DNA from: CAZFZT01 sp964523675
GTDB lineage: Bacteria > Planctomycetota > Phycisphaerae > Phycisphaerales > SM1A02
Assembly: GCA_964523675.1 (NCBI GenBank)
Contig: CAZFZT010000011.1
Location: 1 to 58,873 of the forward strand
Length of the DNA stretch: 58,873 nt
Direction of reading: 5' to 3'
Shown: piece after piece, positions 28,331-37,796 of the stretch
How positions within the stretch are numbered: position 1 is the stretch's first letter
Layout of the letters: the number at the start of each line of letters is the position of its first letter
Notes under the pieces: model-generated
Told to the model about the DNA's origin: nothing
The model's input: the letters and a program-made list of their open reading frames with translations, nothing else
Databases searched by the model: none
Translations under genes and position numbers: made by a program

Positions 28331-29752
28331 ATGTCGATCTTCCCACTTCCGGTCTTTGAAGCCGACGCTGACCCGCATCACCGCGAGGCGCTTTCCGATG
28401 AGGAAATCTACGCGCGCCTCGAGCCGCCCAAGACGATCGTCGTCCGGTTCGGCGCGCTCAAACTCGTCGGCGAGTTCCCCTACAGCGGCGATGCCAAGCC
28501 CGGCTGCGGCACCAAGGTCGTGGCCCGAACCCATCGCGGCACCGAGATCGCCGAGATGCTCACCACCACCTGCGAGAACGCCGGCTGCTCCAAGTCGGTG
28601 ACCCGCAAGGAGATGCTCGACTACATCGACAACTCCGGCGGCAAGGAGTATCCCTTCCACACCAACGGCCGCATCCTGCGCATCGCCACCATCGAAGATC
28701 TCAACAAGCAATCCGCGCTCGACTCCCGGAAGCGTGACTGGGTCAAGTTCTGCAAATCGCGCATTGCTGAACATCGACTGGCTATGAAACTTGTGGACGT
28801 TGAGCCGATCCTCGGCGAGGAGCTGCTCACGTTCTACTACATGTCCGAGGACCGTGTCGATTTCCGCGAACTCGTGCGGGAACTCGCATCAGAATTCAAA
28901 ACGCGCATTGAGATGCGGCAGGTCGGCGCGCGCGATGAAGCGCGCCTCGTCGCTGACTACGAAAAGTGCGGCCAGCACTGCTGCTGCAAGAACTTCCTCA
29001 AAGTCCTCAAGCCCATCTCGATGCGCTCAGCGAAGTTGCAGAAGGCGACGCTTGATCCGCTGAAGATTTCAGGGCGGTGCGGCCGGCTCATGTGCTGCCT
29101 GCGCTATGAAGATCAGACCTACAAGGAACTCAAAGCCAACCTGCCCAATCGAAAGAAGCGCGTCGGCACGGTGGAAGGGCCGGGCATCGTGGTGGATAGC
29201 AAGGTGCTCGTGCAGTTGGTGCTGGTGCGCCTTGAGCACGACGGCAAAGAGATCGCAGTGCCTGTGGAAGAGTTGATGGACCCGGAAAAGTGCCCGAAGC
29301 CGGGCGAAGCGCAGGCGGAGCGCGAGCGGTTGGCGGAACTGTCCGACCCGCTGCGCGGCCTGTCGCCTGAGGATCTTGCCGATCCTGAAGCCGGCCGCAA
29401 GTTCAAGAAGAAGAAAGGGCCGCGCAAGAGCAAGGAAGAGCGCCAGGCGGCGTACCGCGAAAAGGCGATTGAGCAGGAGAAGCGCGAGCAGCAACGGACT
29501 TCAGATGCTGATGACGCTGGCGGCGGGGCAAAGCCCAAGCGCAAGCGCCGCCGGCGTAAATCCAGGAAGCCCGGCGAACGGCAGGCGCAGCAGCAGATTG
29601 GGCAGAGCGCAGCGCAGAGTCCGCCACCGCGCGATTCATCGGATTCTGCTCAGCAGAACAAGAAATCATCGCGCAAGAAGCGACCACGCCGCCGCCGCAA
29701 GGGCCGCGCGCCCGGCGCCCCCGAAAGCGGCGGGCAGAACGAGAACGGCTGA
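28331..29752 (+). CDS. ricT: PSP1 domain protein RicT/YaaT with basic tail
   Basis: A 473-residue homologue of RicT (YaaT), the regulatory subunit that works with RNase Y in Bacillus. The PSP1 core has the Cys-rich signature: CENAGC near the start, QHCCCKNFL and GRCGRLMCCLRYED, which in this family holds iron-sulfur clusters. A long C-terminal tail from about residue 365 is dominated by Lys/Arg blocks (KFKKKKGPRKSK, KRKRRRRKSRK, KKRPRRRRKG), which ordinary RicT lacks. The tail suggests RNA or membrane binding. It stands alone in its transcription direction. Confidence 0.9.
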   Translation: MSIFPLPVFEADADPHHREALSDEEIYARLEPPKTIVVRFGALKLVGEFPYSGDAKPGCGTKVVARTHRGTEIAEMLTTTCENAGCSKSVTRKEMLDYIDNSGGKEYPFHTNGRILRIATIEDLNKQSALDSRKRDWVKFCKSRIAEHRLAMKLVDVEPILGEELLTFYYMSEDRVDFRELVRELASEFKTRIEMRQVGARDEARLVADYEKCGQHCCCKNFLKVLKPISMRSAKLQKATLDPLKISGRCGRLMCCLRYEDQTYKELKANLPNRKKRVGTVEGPGIVVDSKVLVQLVLVRLEHDGKEIAVPVEELMDPEKCPKPGEAQAERERLAELSDPLRGLSPEDLADPEAGRKFKKKKGPRKSKEERQAAYREKAIEQEKREQQRTSDADDAGGGAKPKRKRRRRKSRKPGERQAQQQIGQSAAQSPPPRDSSDSAQQNKKSSRKKRPRRRRKGRAPGAPESGGQNENG

Positions 29753-30368
29753 TCACATAGCCCACGGCTTGCCGGGGGCAGAGATTGCGCGAATCCGAAT
29801 GACTTGCGGTGCCATTCTTGCAGCGCCTCAGGGTGCCGCATCGTGAACGACGATGGACACAGAAGCCACCAGATGATCGTGCCGAGCGATCGAATCTGCC
29901 CCAATCCTGAGTATGAGCGATACTTGCCGAGAGATTGATCAATCAATCCTCGGCCGTTCTTCGCCGTGCCGGCCGGTGTGGATGGTGATCACCTTCGGCA
30001 GCATGGAAAGAACGCGGTCGCGGATGGCGTTGCGCGCGAGCGGCTGCCGGTGCGTCAGAACTGGATCAGAGGGGTGTTCTGCGAACTCGGCGAGCCAGCG
30101 CGGCCTTCTGCTTTGCTTAACCGCCACACCGCGTTTGGCGTTGACGCGCATGGAAGTGGTCCGTCAATGCCGGGGACTGGCTGACTGAGGCCGTGGCGCG
30201 GCTTGATGAGGTGAGGGTGTCGTTTTTCTGCCGGGAAGAATCTCGCGGCGCTTCTGTAGCGAGCCGATGGAATTTTCAGGGACGCATTTCACGTCGCCGA
30301 AAATGGATTGACTACTGCGGCTTGATCCGTAACAATCGGCAAAACCGAGATCCTACAAGGAGATGCAA
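29753..30368. other. 616-base stretch with no confident gene
   Basis: Apart from a possible 70-residue frame on the minus strand (29939-30151), I see no gene. The right part contains the promoter region of the following exported protein. No clear hairpin terminator follows ricT. Confidence 0.6.
29939..30151 (-). CDS. Possible small hypothetical protein
   Basis: A 70-residue basic frame (RPRWLAEFAEHPSDPV, then RNAIRDRVLSMLPKVITIHTG) with a regular amino-acid mix, unlike the Ser/Arg-rich shadows around it. No family is recognised and there is no good ribosome binding site. It may be a small gene or a fragment of a decayed one. Confidence 0.3.
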   Translation of the reverse strand: MRVNAKRGVAVKQSRRPRWLAEFAEHPSDPVLTHRQPLARNAIRDRVLSMLPKVITIHTGRHGEERPRID

Positions 30369-32066
30369 ATGAATCGAGTGCCCGTCATCATCATCCAGAT
30401 CGCAATTGCAAACATGTGCTTCGGTGCCTTGGTCCAAGCGGCGGATATCGAAGTCACGACCATCGTGTTGCAACATCAGCCCAACTTCGAGTATCCGGAA
30501 GAAGAGTTGTGGACTTTTGGGGGGCCGAGGATCAACAACAGCGGTGCGGTCCTTTTCAGTGGACGATCGAGCCCCTCACCGGGATCCTTCAAAGGAAACT
30601 TGTACCTTTGGCAGGATGGCCATGTGAGTATCGTTGCTCGACAGGGCTGGCCGATTCCGGGCCATCCTTCTATGACGTACGGTTCGCAACTTCATGCGCA
30701 CGTGATCAATGATGCAAATGAAATTGCCTTCACCGCGCAGGGTGTGCTGAGTGTGCTGATGGTGGGCACGCCGGACGAACTCGCCATCGTGGCCATGAGC
30801 GGTTCTGACCCAAACCCGCCGCGAAACCCGCAGTACTTGACCAATGTCGGCTCCATCAGCGGAGACAGGGTGCTGCTGACACAATCGGGCGCGGTCGCGT
30901 TTCGAGGCGGCACCAGTATCTACAGCGGGTTGCCAGGTCAGGTCGAGCTGCTCATTTCCCCGGGCGATCAAGCCGCAGGCTATCCGCGCGGCATAGCGAT
31001 CCAGAACTTCAGCATGATCTCTTCAAGTTCAAATGGGCAGGTTTTTAGTGGTGGAATACTCACATCCGCTGGCGTTTATCCCCCGAACACGCGCGCTGCC
31101 ATTTGGGTCGGCCCGGACGGCAACTCGTGTTTCGTTGGTCCTGATCAGCAAGTGCCGGGCATGGATGCCGATTTTACAGCATTCGAGAGAGGGGCGAGCA
31201 TTAACAGCGAGGGCGTGATGGGCTTCCTCGCCTTCTACATGCCGAAGGCATCAAAGCAACCCGTTAAGGCCGCCTTTGTAGGAACGATTGACGATATACA
31301 GCCGATCGCACAGATTGGCGACAAGTCGCCGGGAATAGACGGAGTTTTCGGGAATTTCCACATCCCTCCAATCATCACGAAATCGGGTGAAGCGGCGTTG
31401 ATGGCCAGCGTCGTGACGGACCGTAGTGCTCATCGCGGCGTGTGGATGTGGGACGGCGAAAGCATGGACTTGCTTTTGCTTGAGGGCGATCCCATTGCAA
31501 ACGTCGAGGGCGCAGTCCTGGATGAATTCTCGGCCTTTTACATTAGCAGTAACGACATAGCGGTGAACAATCACCGCCAATTGGCGTTCAAGGCGGTCAT
31601 TGAGACTGCAAGGGGTGAGACGAAGGTCGCTCTATTGCTCACCGATCCTGATTCAGGTCCCCACGTGATCGCAACGGTTGGCGACCTCTTCGAGGTCGCG
31701 CCGAACGAGTTCCGCGAGGTCAGTGAATTCGGAATCGTACTGACAGGCCTCACTGCGTACGGAACAAGCAGCGAGAATGGTCGCGGAACGTGTCTCAACG
31801 ATGACGGGATCCTTGCGTTTCACATGAGCTTCGAGGACGGGACGGTGGGCATTTTTACTGCATCGATTTCAGAGATGGAGACATGTCCTCCAGACCTGAA
31901 CGGCGACGGAGTCGTCAATCAGCTCGATGTCCTGCACCTGATCTTCCAGATCGGCTTCGGCCAGTGTCCAGCGAACGGCGAATGCCTTGGAGACTTCAAT
32001 GGCGATGGTGTCATCAATGGCCAGGATGTGAGTTACGTTGCAACGTCGTTCGGGTCCTGCCCGTGA
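30369..32066 (+). CDS. Secreted protein with dockerin-like C-terminus
   Basis: A 565-residue exported protein: short signal peptide (VPVIIIQIAIANMCFGALVQAA), then about 470 residues rich in beta strands in the style of a choice-of-anchor/propeller protein (recurring GVxAF and LLLxGDP turns), and a tail with two Ca loops (DLNGDGVVNQLDVLHL and DFNGDGVINGQDVSYV) and Cys pairs. AAGGAG at 30357-30362 with six bases to the ATG at 30369 favours this start. Like the protein at 14.8 kb it belongs to the dockerin-tail secretome; its binding partner is unknown. Confidence 0.82.
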   Translation: MNRVPVIIIQIAIANMCFGALVQAADIEVTTIVLQHQPNFEYPEEELWTFGGPRINNSGAVLFSGRSSPSPGSFKGNLYLWQDGHVSIVARQGWPIPGHPSMTYGSQLHAHVINDANEIAFTAQGVLSVLMVGTPDELAIVAMSGSDPNPPRNPQYLTNVGSISGDRVLLTQSGAVAFRGGTSIYSGLPGQVELLISPGDQAAGYPRGIAIQNFSMISSSSNGQVFSGGILTSAGVYPPNTRAAIWVGPDGNSCFVGPDQQVPGMDADFTAFERGASINSEGVMGFLAFYMPKASKQPVKAAFVGTIDDIQPIAQIGDKSPGIDGVFGNFHIPPIITKSGEAALMASVVTDRSAHRGVWMWDGESMDLLLLEGDPIANVEGAVLDEFSAFYISSNDIAVNNHRQLAFKAVIETARGETKVALLLTDPDSGPHVIATVGDLFEVAPNEFREVSEFGIVLTGLTAYGTSSENGRGTCLNDDGILAFHMSFEDGTVGIFTASISEMETCPPDLNGDGVVNQLDVLHLIFQIGFGQCPANGECLGDFNGDGVINGQDVSYVATSFGSCP

Positions 32067-32198
32067 CTGCTGCTAGGTTGTTTGTTTCACAGATGCACCC
32101 AGCGCGGCGGGTTCACCCGTGGCCACATTCCCTGACCCATTCAGGTTCGAATGTGCTTTGAACGGGCGGTGTAGACGGTGATACTTTCTCAGCACTTC

Positions 32199-32969
32199 TT
32201 AATCCCACCAGAAAAACCAGCACTTCCCTCGCAGAAGCGATGCGGCGAGGCATTCGAGCGTTTCGGTGCCTTGCTGGACGATGTCGGCACAGTACACGAA
32301 CTGCTCGCGCGCGAGTCTCATCGCCGCTTCACGGTCCATCAGCGGCCGCACGACCTCGAACTCAACGATGTCACCAGTTGCGGCGATCAGCTCAGCACCG
32401 AAGCGCTCGTTCCATCGCTTAGCCATCGCGACATGCACATGCGGCTGCGGGCAGTCGTTCCAGTGACCGAACCGCAGGTAGGCAGGCGTCTCCCAGGACC
32501 GGGCGGTTGGAAGCGTTGCGAGATACACGTTCGGCTTGGGCCTGTTTGTGCCGGGGATGAGGTGTGCGGTCATCGACCTGTTCCGCTCATCACGCATCGG
32601 CCACTCGCCCGGCTCGCATTCATACCATTCCGGATCGGCTTCAACCTGCTTCGCGAGCCACTCATCAACGTTGAGCTGTGAAGCGGCTGTGAGTATCTCC
32701 TCCTTGGTCGCCTCGGCGGACTCGTATACTTGCTTGAGCGTTCGCACGTCATCGTCATCGCCGAGGACGATAAGCGTCTCGCCGCGCTGCGCGGCCTGCC
32801 GGCGCAGCTGCGGCAGTCGCGCATCGATGAACGTTCCGCGGCAACGCTGCAACGGAAGGGGAAACTCAGGCAGCGGCGGCTCGGCGGAGGCAGGGCGCGG
32901 CTTCGGCTCAAGGCGCGGCTTGGGATCATCAGGTGACTTCCAATCAAACCAGCGGTCCCAAAACGCCAT
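32199..32969 (-). CDS. DUF4253 family protein
   Basis: A 256-residue soluble protein. The C-terminal half is a clear DUF4253 domain: AYLRFGHWNDCPQP, HVAMAKRWNERFGAEL, DIVEFEVVRPLMDREAA and the end CADIVQQG ... WFFWWD. DUF4253 proteins are of unknown function; in many genomes they occur near SMI1/KNR4-type immunity proteins, which is not seen here. The start is the ATG ending at 32969. It lies 25 bases after ppdK on the same strand, so it is probably read from the ppdK transcript. Confidence 0.85.
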   Translation of the reverse strand: MAFWDRWFDWKSPDDPKPRLEPKPRPASAEPPLPEFPLPLQRCRGTFIDARLPQLRRQAAQRGETLIVLGDDDDVRTLKQVYESAEATKEEILTAASQLNVDEWLAKQVEADPEWYECEPGEWPMRDERNRSMTAHLIPGTNRPKPNVYLATLPTARSWETPAYLRFGHWNDCPQPHVHVAMAKRWNERFGAELIAATGDIVEFEVVRPLMDREAAMRLAREQFVYCADIVQQGTETLECLAASLLRGKCWFFWWD

Positions 32970-32994
32970 TGCCACTCCTCCTCTGATTCTCCGC

Positions 32995-35922
32995 TTACCC
33001 CGCAATCACCGCCTGCGCCGCTGCGAGGCGCGCGATCGGCACGCGGTATGGCGAGCATGACACGTACTCCATGCCGAGCGCGTGGCAGAATTTGACGGAC
33101 TCGGTTTCGCCGCCGTGCTCGCCGCAGATGCCGATCTTGATCTTTTTGTTGACATCGCGGCCGCGCATGATGGCCCAGCGCATGAGGAGCCCGACGCCGT
33201 CCTGATCGAGCGACTGGAACGGGTCTTCATCGAAGATGTGCGCCTTGGTGCGATCGACGTAATCGGGCAGGAAGCGGCCGGCGTCGTCGCGCGACAGGCC
33301 CATCGCCATTTGCGTCAGATCGTTCGTTCCAAACGAGAAGAACTCCGCTACTTCCGCGATCTCGTTGGCAAGCAGCGCAGCGCGCGGCGTCTCGATCATC
33401 GTGCCAACGAGATACGGAATCTTCACGTTCGCTTCCTTCAACACGCCTTCAGCAACTTGTCGCGTCGCATCCGTCAGAATCTGCAACTCCTTGCGATCGA
33501 TCGTCAGCGGAATCATGATCTCGGGAGCAACCTTCTTCCCCGCCTTGCGCACCGCGACGGCCGCCTCGATGATGGCGCGCACCTGCATTTCGAGGATTTC
33601 AGGATACGTGATGCACAAGCGGCAGCCGCGATGGCCGAGCATCGGGTTCATCTCATGCAGTTGCTCGATGCGCCCCCGGACTTTCTCAAACGGCACGCCA
33701 AGCCGGCTGGCCAGGGTTCGCTGCTTGTCCTCGTCATGCGGCACGAATTCATGCAGCGGCGGGTCGATCAAACGGATCGTGACGGGCCGGCCGTCCATCG
33801 CCTCGAAGATGCCGATGAAGTCATCGCGCTGATAGGGCAGCAGTTCTTCAAGCGCAGCCCGGCGTTCGATTTCGGTATCGGCAACGATCATGCGCTGCAT
33901 GGCTTGCCTGCGCGCTTCGGTTTCGAAGAACATGTGCTCGGTGCGCGTGAGGCCGATGCCTTCTGCGCCGAGACGAATCGCGTTGGCGGCGTCGTTGGGC
34001 GTGTCGGCATTGGTGCGCACCTTGAGTTTGCGGCGTTTGTCCACCCACTCCATGAGCGTGTAATACTCGGGCGGCAACTGCGGCTTGACGAGTTCGAACT
34101 CGCCGGTGTACACGATGCCTTCGGAGCCGTCGAGGGTGATGAACTCGCCCTGCTTGATCGTGGTTCCGTTGACGTTCATCTGCCGCTGCTTGTAGTCGAT
34201 GTTGAGCGCGCCGCAGCCGACGATGCAGCACTTGCCCCAGCCGCGCGCCACCACCGCTGCATGTGAAGTCTTGCCTCCTGTTGCAGTCAGGATGCCCACG
34301 GCTGCGTGCATGCCGCCGACGTCTTCGGGTGAAGTTTCTTTGCGAACAAGGACGACCTTCTGTCCGCCGCCGGCCATTTCCTCCGCTTCATGCGCGGTGA
34401 AGACGACGCGGCCGGACGCAGCCCCCGGAACGGCGTTCACGCCGTTCGCCAAGCGGCGCGATGAAAGTTCTTCACGGTTGGTGGCGGGATCGATGATCGG
34501 ATAGAACAGCCGCTCGATGTCGAAGGACGTCATGCGCAGAATCGCATCGTCCTTCGTAATGACGGGTTTGAGCGCTGCGTTCGCTTCGCGCTTGCTCAGA
34601 TACTTCTTCTTCACGAGTCGGCTGGCTTGGGCCTTCGTGAGCAGCGGCTTCGTCGCCTGTTCGACGGCAATTCTGAACGCAGCGCCGGGAGCCCGCTTGC
34701 CGGTGCGGCACTGAAGCATGTACAGCGTGCCGCGCTCGATCGTGAACTCAAGATCCTGCATCTCCCTGTAATGTGTTTCGAGCATGACGCGCACTGCGTT
34801 GAGCTGATCCCACGCTTCGGGCATCTTCGAGGCGAGCTCACTCAGGTGAATCGGAGTGCGAATGCCTGCGACGACATCTTCGCCCTGGGCATTGATGAGC
34901 AGGTCGCCATAAAAGACGTTCTCACCGGTGGAAGGATCGCGCGTGAAGCACACGCCGGTGCCGGAGTCATCGCCGTAATTGCCGAAGACCATGGTTTGCA
35001 CGTTGACGGCAGTGCCGACAAGTCCGGAAATCTTTTCAACGCGGCGATAGGTGACTGCTTTCTCGGCATTCCACGAATTGAAAACGGCATTGATCGCGCC
35101 GGCGAGCTGCTCCCACGGATCCTGCGGGAACTCGCGGCCGGTCTCCTGCTGGAAGAACTCCTTAAATTCCGCGCAGAGTTGACGCAGCATCTCGGCTGGA
35201 ATGTCGGTGTCATTCTTCACACCCAAGCCATGCTTGAGGTCATGAAGCTTCTCTTCGAGCACGTCCTTGCTGAGCCCAACCACGACCGAGGAGTACATCT
35301 GTATGAAGCGGCGGTAGGAATCCCACGCGAAGCGCGGATTGTTGGATGCTTTGGCGAGTCCCTGAACGCTTTCATCGTTGAGGCCGAGGTTGAGGATCGT
35401 CTCCATCATGCCCGGCATGGACTTGGCTGCGCCGGAGCGCACGGAAACGAGCAGCGGGTTCCTCGGATCGCCGAGCTTCTTCTTCGTGGCCTTCTCGAGG
35501 CGCGCGACATGTTCGCGTACTTCCTTCTCAAGGCCGCGCGGCCATTTTTGGTGCTGGCGGTAATACTCCGCGCATGCTTCCGTGGTGATCGTGAAGCCGG
35601 GCGGAACCGGCAAGCCGATGCTGGTCATCTCGGCAAGGCCCGCGCCCTTGCCGCCGAGCAGTTCGCGCATGGAGCCGTCACCTTCGGCCTTGCCTTTGCC
35701 GAAGAAGTACACCATCTTGCCCTTGCGCGGCGTGCGACGACGGGCAGCGCGCCTGGATGACTTCGATGAAGCGGCGGTGCGCGCCTTCTTCGTCGCCGAC
35801 TTCTTCTTTGACGCCGCCTTCTTTGCAGGTCGCTTGCGAACGTGTGCCTTCTTCGCAGCGGGCTTCTTGCGGGCGGTTTTCTTCTGAGCGCTCTTCTTCT
35901 TACGTGTCTTCGCAGTAGCCAT
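32995..35922 (-). CDS. ppdK: Pyruvate, phosphate dikinase with lysine/arginine-rich N-terminal extension
   Basis: Interconverts pyruvate and phosphoenolpyruvate with ATP and Pi. The enzyme part (from about residue 70, KMVYFFGKG) has the ATP-grasp start, the phospho-His loop (TGGKTSHAAVVAR near residue 550) and the C-terminal PEP domain with the catalytic Cys region (CGEHGGE). Residues 1-69 are a basic low-complexity run of KK, RKK and AAKK units (for example TARKKPAAKKAHVRKRPAKK), like histone H1 tails. It is normal in length otherwise. The ATG codon of Met70 could be a second start giving the plain enzyme. Confidence 0.93.
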   Translation of the reverse strand: MATAKTRKKKSAQKKTARKKPAAKKAHVRKRPAKKAASKKKSATKKARTAASSKSSRRAARRRTPRKGKMVYFFGKGKAEGDGSMRELLGGKGAGLAEMTSIGLPVPPGFTITTEACAEYYRQHQKWPRGLEKEVREHVARLEKATKKKLGDPRNPLLVSVRSGAAKSMPGMMETILNLGLNDESVQGLAKASNNPRFAWDSYRRFIQMYSSVVVGLSKDVLEEKLHDLKHGLGVKNDTDIPAEMLRQLCAEFKEFFQQETGREFPQDPWEQLAGAINAVFNSWNAEKAVTYRRVEKISGLVGTAVNVQTMVFGNYGDDSGTGVCFTRDPSTGENVFYGDLLINAQGEDVVAGIRTPIHLSELASKMPEAWDQLNAVRVMLETHYREMQDLEFTIERGTLYMLQCRTGKRAPGAAFRIAVEQATKPLLTKAQASRLVKKKYLSKREANAALKPVITKDDAILRMTSFDIERLFYPIIDPATNREELSSRRLANGVNAVPGAASGRVVFTAHEAEEMAGGGQKVVLVRKETSPEDVGGMHAAVGILTATGGKTSHAAVVARGWGKCCIVGCGALNIDYKQRQMNVNGTTIKQGEFITLDGSEGIVYTGEFELVKPQLPPEYYTLMEWVDKRRKLKVRTNADTPNDAANAIRLGAEGIGLTRTEHMFFETEARRQAMQRMIVADTEIERRAALEELLPYQRDDFIGIFEAMDGRPVTIRLIDPPLHEFVPHDEDKQRTLASRLGVPFEKVRGRIEQLHEMNPMLGHRGCRLCITYPEILEMQVRAIIEAAVAVRKAGKKVAPEIMIPLTIDRKELQILTDATRQVAEGVLKEANVKIPYLVGTMIETPRAALLANEIAEVAEFFSFGTNDLTQMAMGLSRDDAGRFLPDYVDRTKAHIFDEDPFQSLDQDGVGLLMRWAIMRGRDVNKKIKIGICGEHGGETESVKFCHALGMEYVSCSPYRVPIARLAAAQAVIAG

Positions 35923-36041
35923 ACTGACTCGTTCCTTCGTGTCAGGGTGATTCAAACTGAGTGGAATGGGGGAGTGTACCACGCTGCCGGGCGCCGCGCG
36001 GTCAGTCCACGCCGGCAGCGCATCGCTACCATCATGGCTCC

Positions 36042-37379
36042 ATGTCGCGACTTGGCTGTCATCCCTATGCACTTCTGCCGCCCGATCCGCTGGCGGTGCT
36101 TGCGGCGTGGCCGCGCGATCGTAAGGTGGTCATGCTTCATTCGGGTGGAGCTGGCGGCCGCGCTCGCTGGTCAATCCTGGCTGCGCCGGAGAAGTGGTTG
36201 GTTCTGGAGGAGGAAACGGCGAACGCGATGCAGATCCTTGAGCGGGAACTCGAGCAGGCGCCGAATGCGGCCGCGGCCACGACTGCGCCGTTCGCTGGTG
36301 GTTGGATTGGGATGATTTCCTATGACTTCGGCTGCGTGATCGAGCCCGCAGCTCGTGGCGCAGTCCGGCCGAGAAGCGAACGCAATTGGCCGCTCGTGGC
36401 CCTTGCTCGTTGCCCGGCCGCGCTCGTGTTCGATCATGTGGAGAAGTCGTGGAGCGGGGCAGGCGATTATCTATCGGCAGCGCAGTTTGCTGAGAGGATT
36501 GCCTCGGCGGGCGATCTGCACTGCGAACGCTGGAGCGCAGGCGAGTTGCAGTCGTGCATGTCGCCTGATGATTACCTCAATGCCGTGTCGCGCGCGATCG
36601 AATTCATCGCAGCTGGTGACATCTTTCAAGCAAACATCACCCAACGCTTTACTGCAACATTTCACGGATCAACGCGCGGCTTTGCGCGGCAGACGCTGGC
36701 TGCGAGCGGCGCGGAGTATGGTGCGTATCTGGAACTGCCCGGTGGATGCGCGATTGTTTCACTGAGTCCGGAGCTGTTTTTGAGAGTCGAGCCGCAGGCG
36801 GCCGTCACAACCCGCCCCATCAAGGGCACGCGACCCATCGTCTGCGATCCGCGCGAACTGCGCGATTCGATCAAGGACACAGCGGAACTCAACATGATCG
36901 TCGATCTCATGCGCAATGACCTCGGCCGGGTGTGCGAGTTCGGTTCCGTGCGCGTTACGAAGCCGCGCTTCATCGAGACGCTGCCGCAGGCGAAGGTGCA
37001 TCACGGCGTCGGGGAGGTAACGGGCACGCTTCGAGAAGGCACTTCAATCGTTGATCTTCTCCGCGCAACCTTCCCGGCCGGCTCCATTACAGGCGCCCCG
37101 AAGATTCGCGCTATGCAGGTCATTGATGAACTCGAACCGGTCCAGCGCGGCCCGTATTGCGGCGCGATCGGCTTCATCAGCGATTGCGGCCGGGCCACCT
37201 TCAATGTGGCCATCCGCACAGCAACGATTGCTGACGGACGTCTGGAGTACGGTGCCGGCGGCGGCATCGTCGCCGATTCTGATCCGGCGGCCGAGTACCG
37301 CGAATGTATCGACAAGTTGGCGGTCCTGCGCGCGGTGCTCAACCAAGAGCGGACCATGTTCGCAGAGCACGCACAATAG
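36042..37379 (+). CDS. pabB: Aminodeoxychorismate synthase component I
   Basis: Makes 4-amino-4-deoxychorismate from chorismate and ammonia for folate synthesis. The 445 residues have the chorismate-binding fold; the motif PIKGTRP carries the Lys typical of PabB where anthranilate synthase TrpE has Ala. The segments DLGRVCEFG and GSITGAPKIRAM complete the active site. It is divergent from ppdK (about 120 bases between). The class IV aminotransferase at 21.2 kb is a candidate for the following lyase step. No pabA glutaminase is adjacent. Confidence 0.9.
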   Translation: MSRLGCHPYALLPPDPLAVLAAWPRDRKVVMLHSGGAGGRARWSILAAPEKWLVLEEETANAMQILERELEQAPNAAAATTAPFAGGWIGMISYDFGCVIEPAARGAVRPRSERNWPLVALARCPAALVFDHVEKSWSGAGDYLSAAQFAERIASAGDLHCERWSAGELQSCMSPDDYLNAVSRAIEFIAAGDIFQANITQRFTATFHGSTRGFARQTLAASGAEYGAYLELPGGCAIVSLSPELFLRVEPQAAVTTRPIKGTRPIVCDPRELRDSIKDTAELNMIVDLMRNDLGRVCEFGSVRVTKPRFIETLPQAKVHHGVGEVTGTLREGTSIVDLLRATFPAGSITGAPKIRAMQVIDELEPVQRGPYCGAIGFISDCGRATFNVAIRTATIADGRLEYGAGGGIVADSDPAAEYRECIDKLAVLRAVLNQERTMFAEHAQ

Positions 37380-37796
37380 TCAATCACCGCGCGACTATCG
37401 GGGGGCGAACCTTGCTGCAAACACCGGCGGCAGATTTTTGGAGATCGTCTGCCACGATTCGCCGTCGTCTTGGCTGATCCATGCCGACCCAGTGGTGGAG
37501 CCCATCACCAGGCGTTCACCTGTGTGATCGACATCGAGCGCGTGGCGAAAGACGAGGTCGTAGGCGTGCTGCTGAGGCAGGCGCACGGATGAGGGGCATG
37601 GGCGCGGTGCGTGCAGCGAGTGCCAGATGGGTTCGCATTCTGATCGCGCGATGCCGCACGCGGCGTAGGATAACACTGTCGGTCATGTTGACCGGAGGCG
37701 ACATGGGGTGTTGCGTCGCGGCATCATCACAGGCACGGATGCCGGTTTAGACCCTGCCAGGACATTGGCGCGGCCTTTGTCGGAGATGTTCCGTCC
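37380..37796. other. 417-base stretch with only a gene remnant
   Basis: The only recognisable content is the BNR-like fragment on the minus strand. The rest up to the lipoprotein ATG at 37797 shows nothing I can name. Confidence 0.6.
37395..37583 (-). pseudogene. C-terminal remnant of a BNR/sialidase-like gene
   Basis: The minus strand encodes a fragment (RLPQQHAYDLVFRHALDVD, then GSTTGSAWISQDDGESWQTIS and LPPVFAARF) that reads like the last blade of exo-alpha-sialidase/BNR propeller proteins. No start or upstream part of such a gene can be found in the open frame, which above residue 31 becomes irregular (Cys/Arg/Pro). I read it as the residue of a truncated gene, not a functional one. Confidence 0.6.

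Noticed and set aside
33082..34266. 394-codon plus-strand frame
   Set aside because: Antisense shadow of ppdK; no motif and composition (Arg, His, Leu) typical of the opposite strand.
34627..35760. 377-codon plus-strand frame
   Set aside because: Antisense shadow of ppdK in the same way.
36042..37379. Anthranilate synthase component I (trpE)
   Set aside because: The motif has Lys (PIKGTRP), typical of PabB, in place of the Ala of TrpE, and no trp gene is near.
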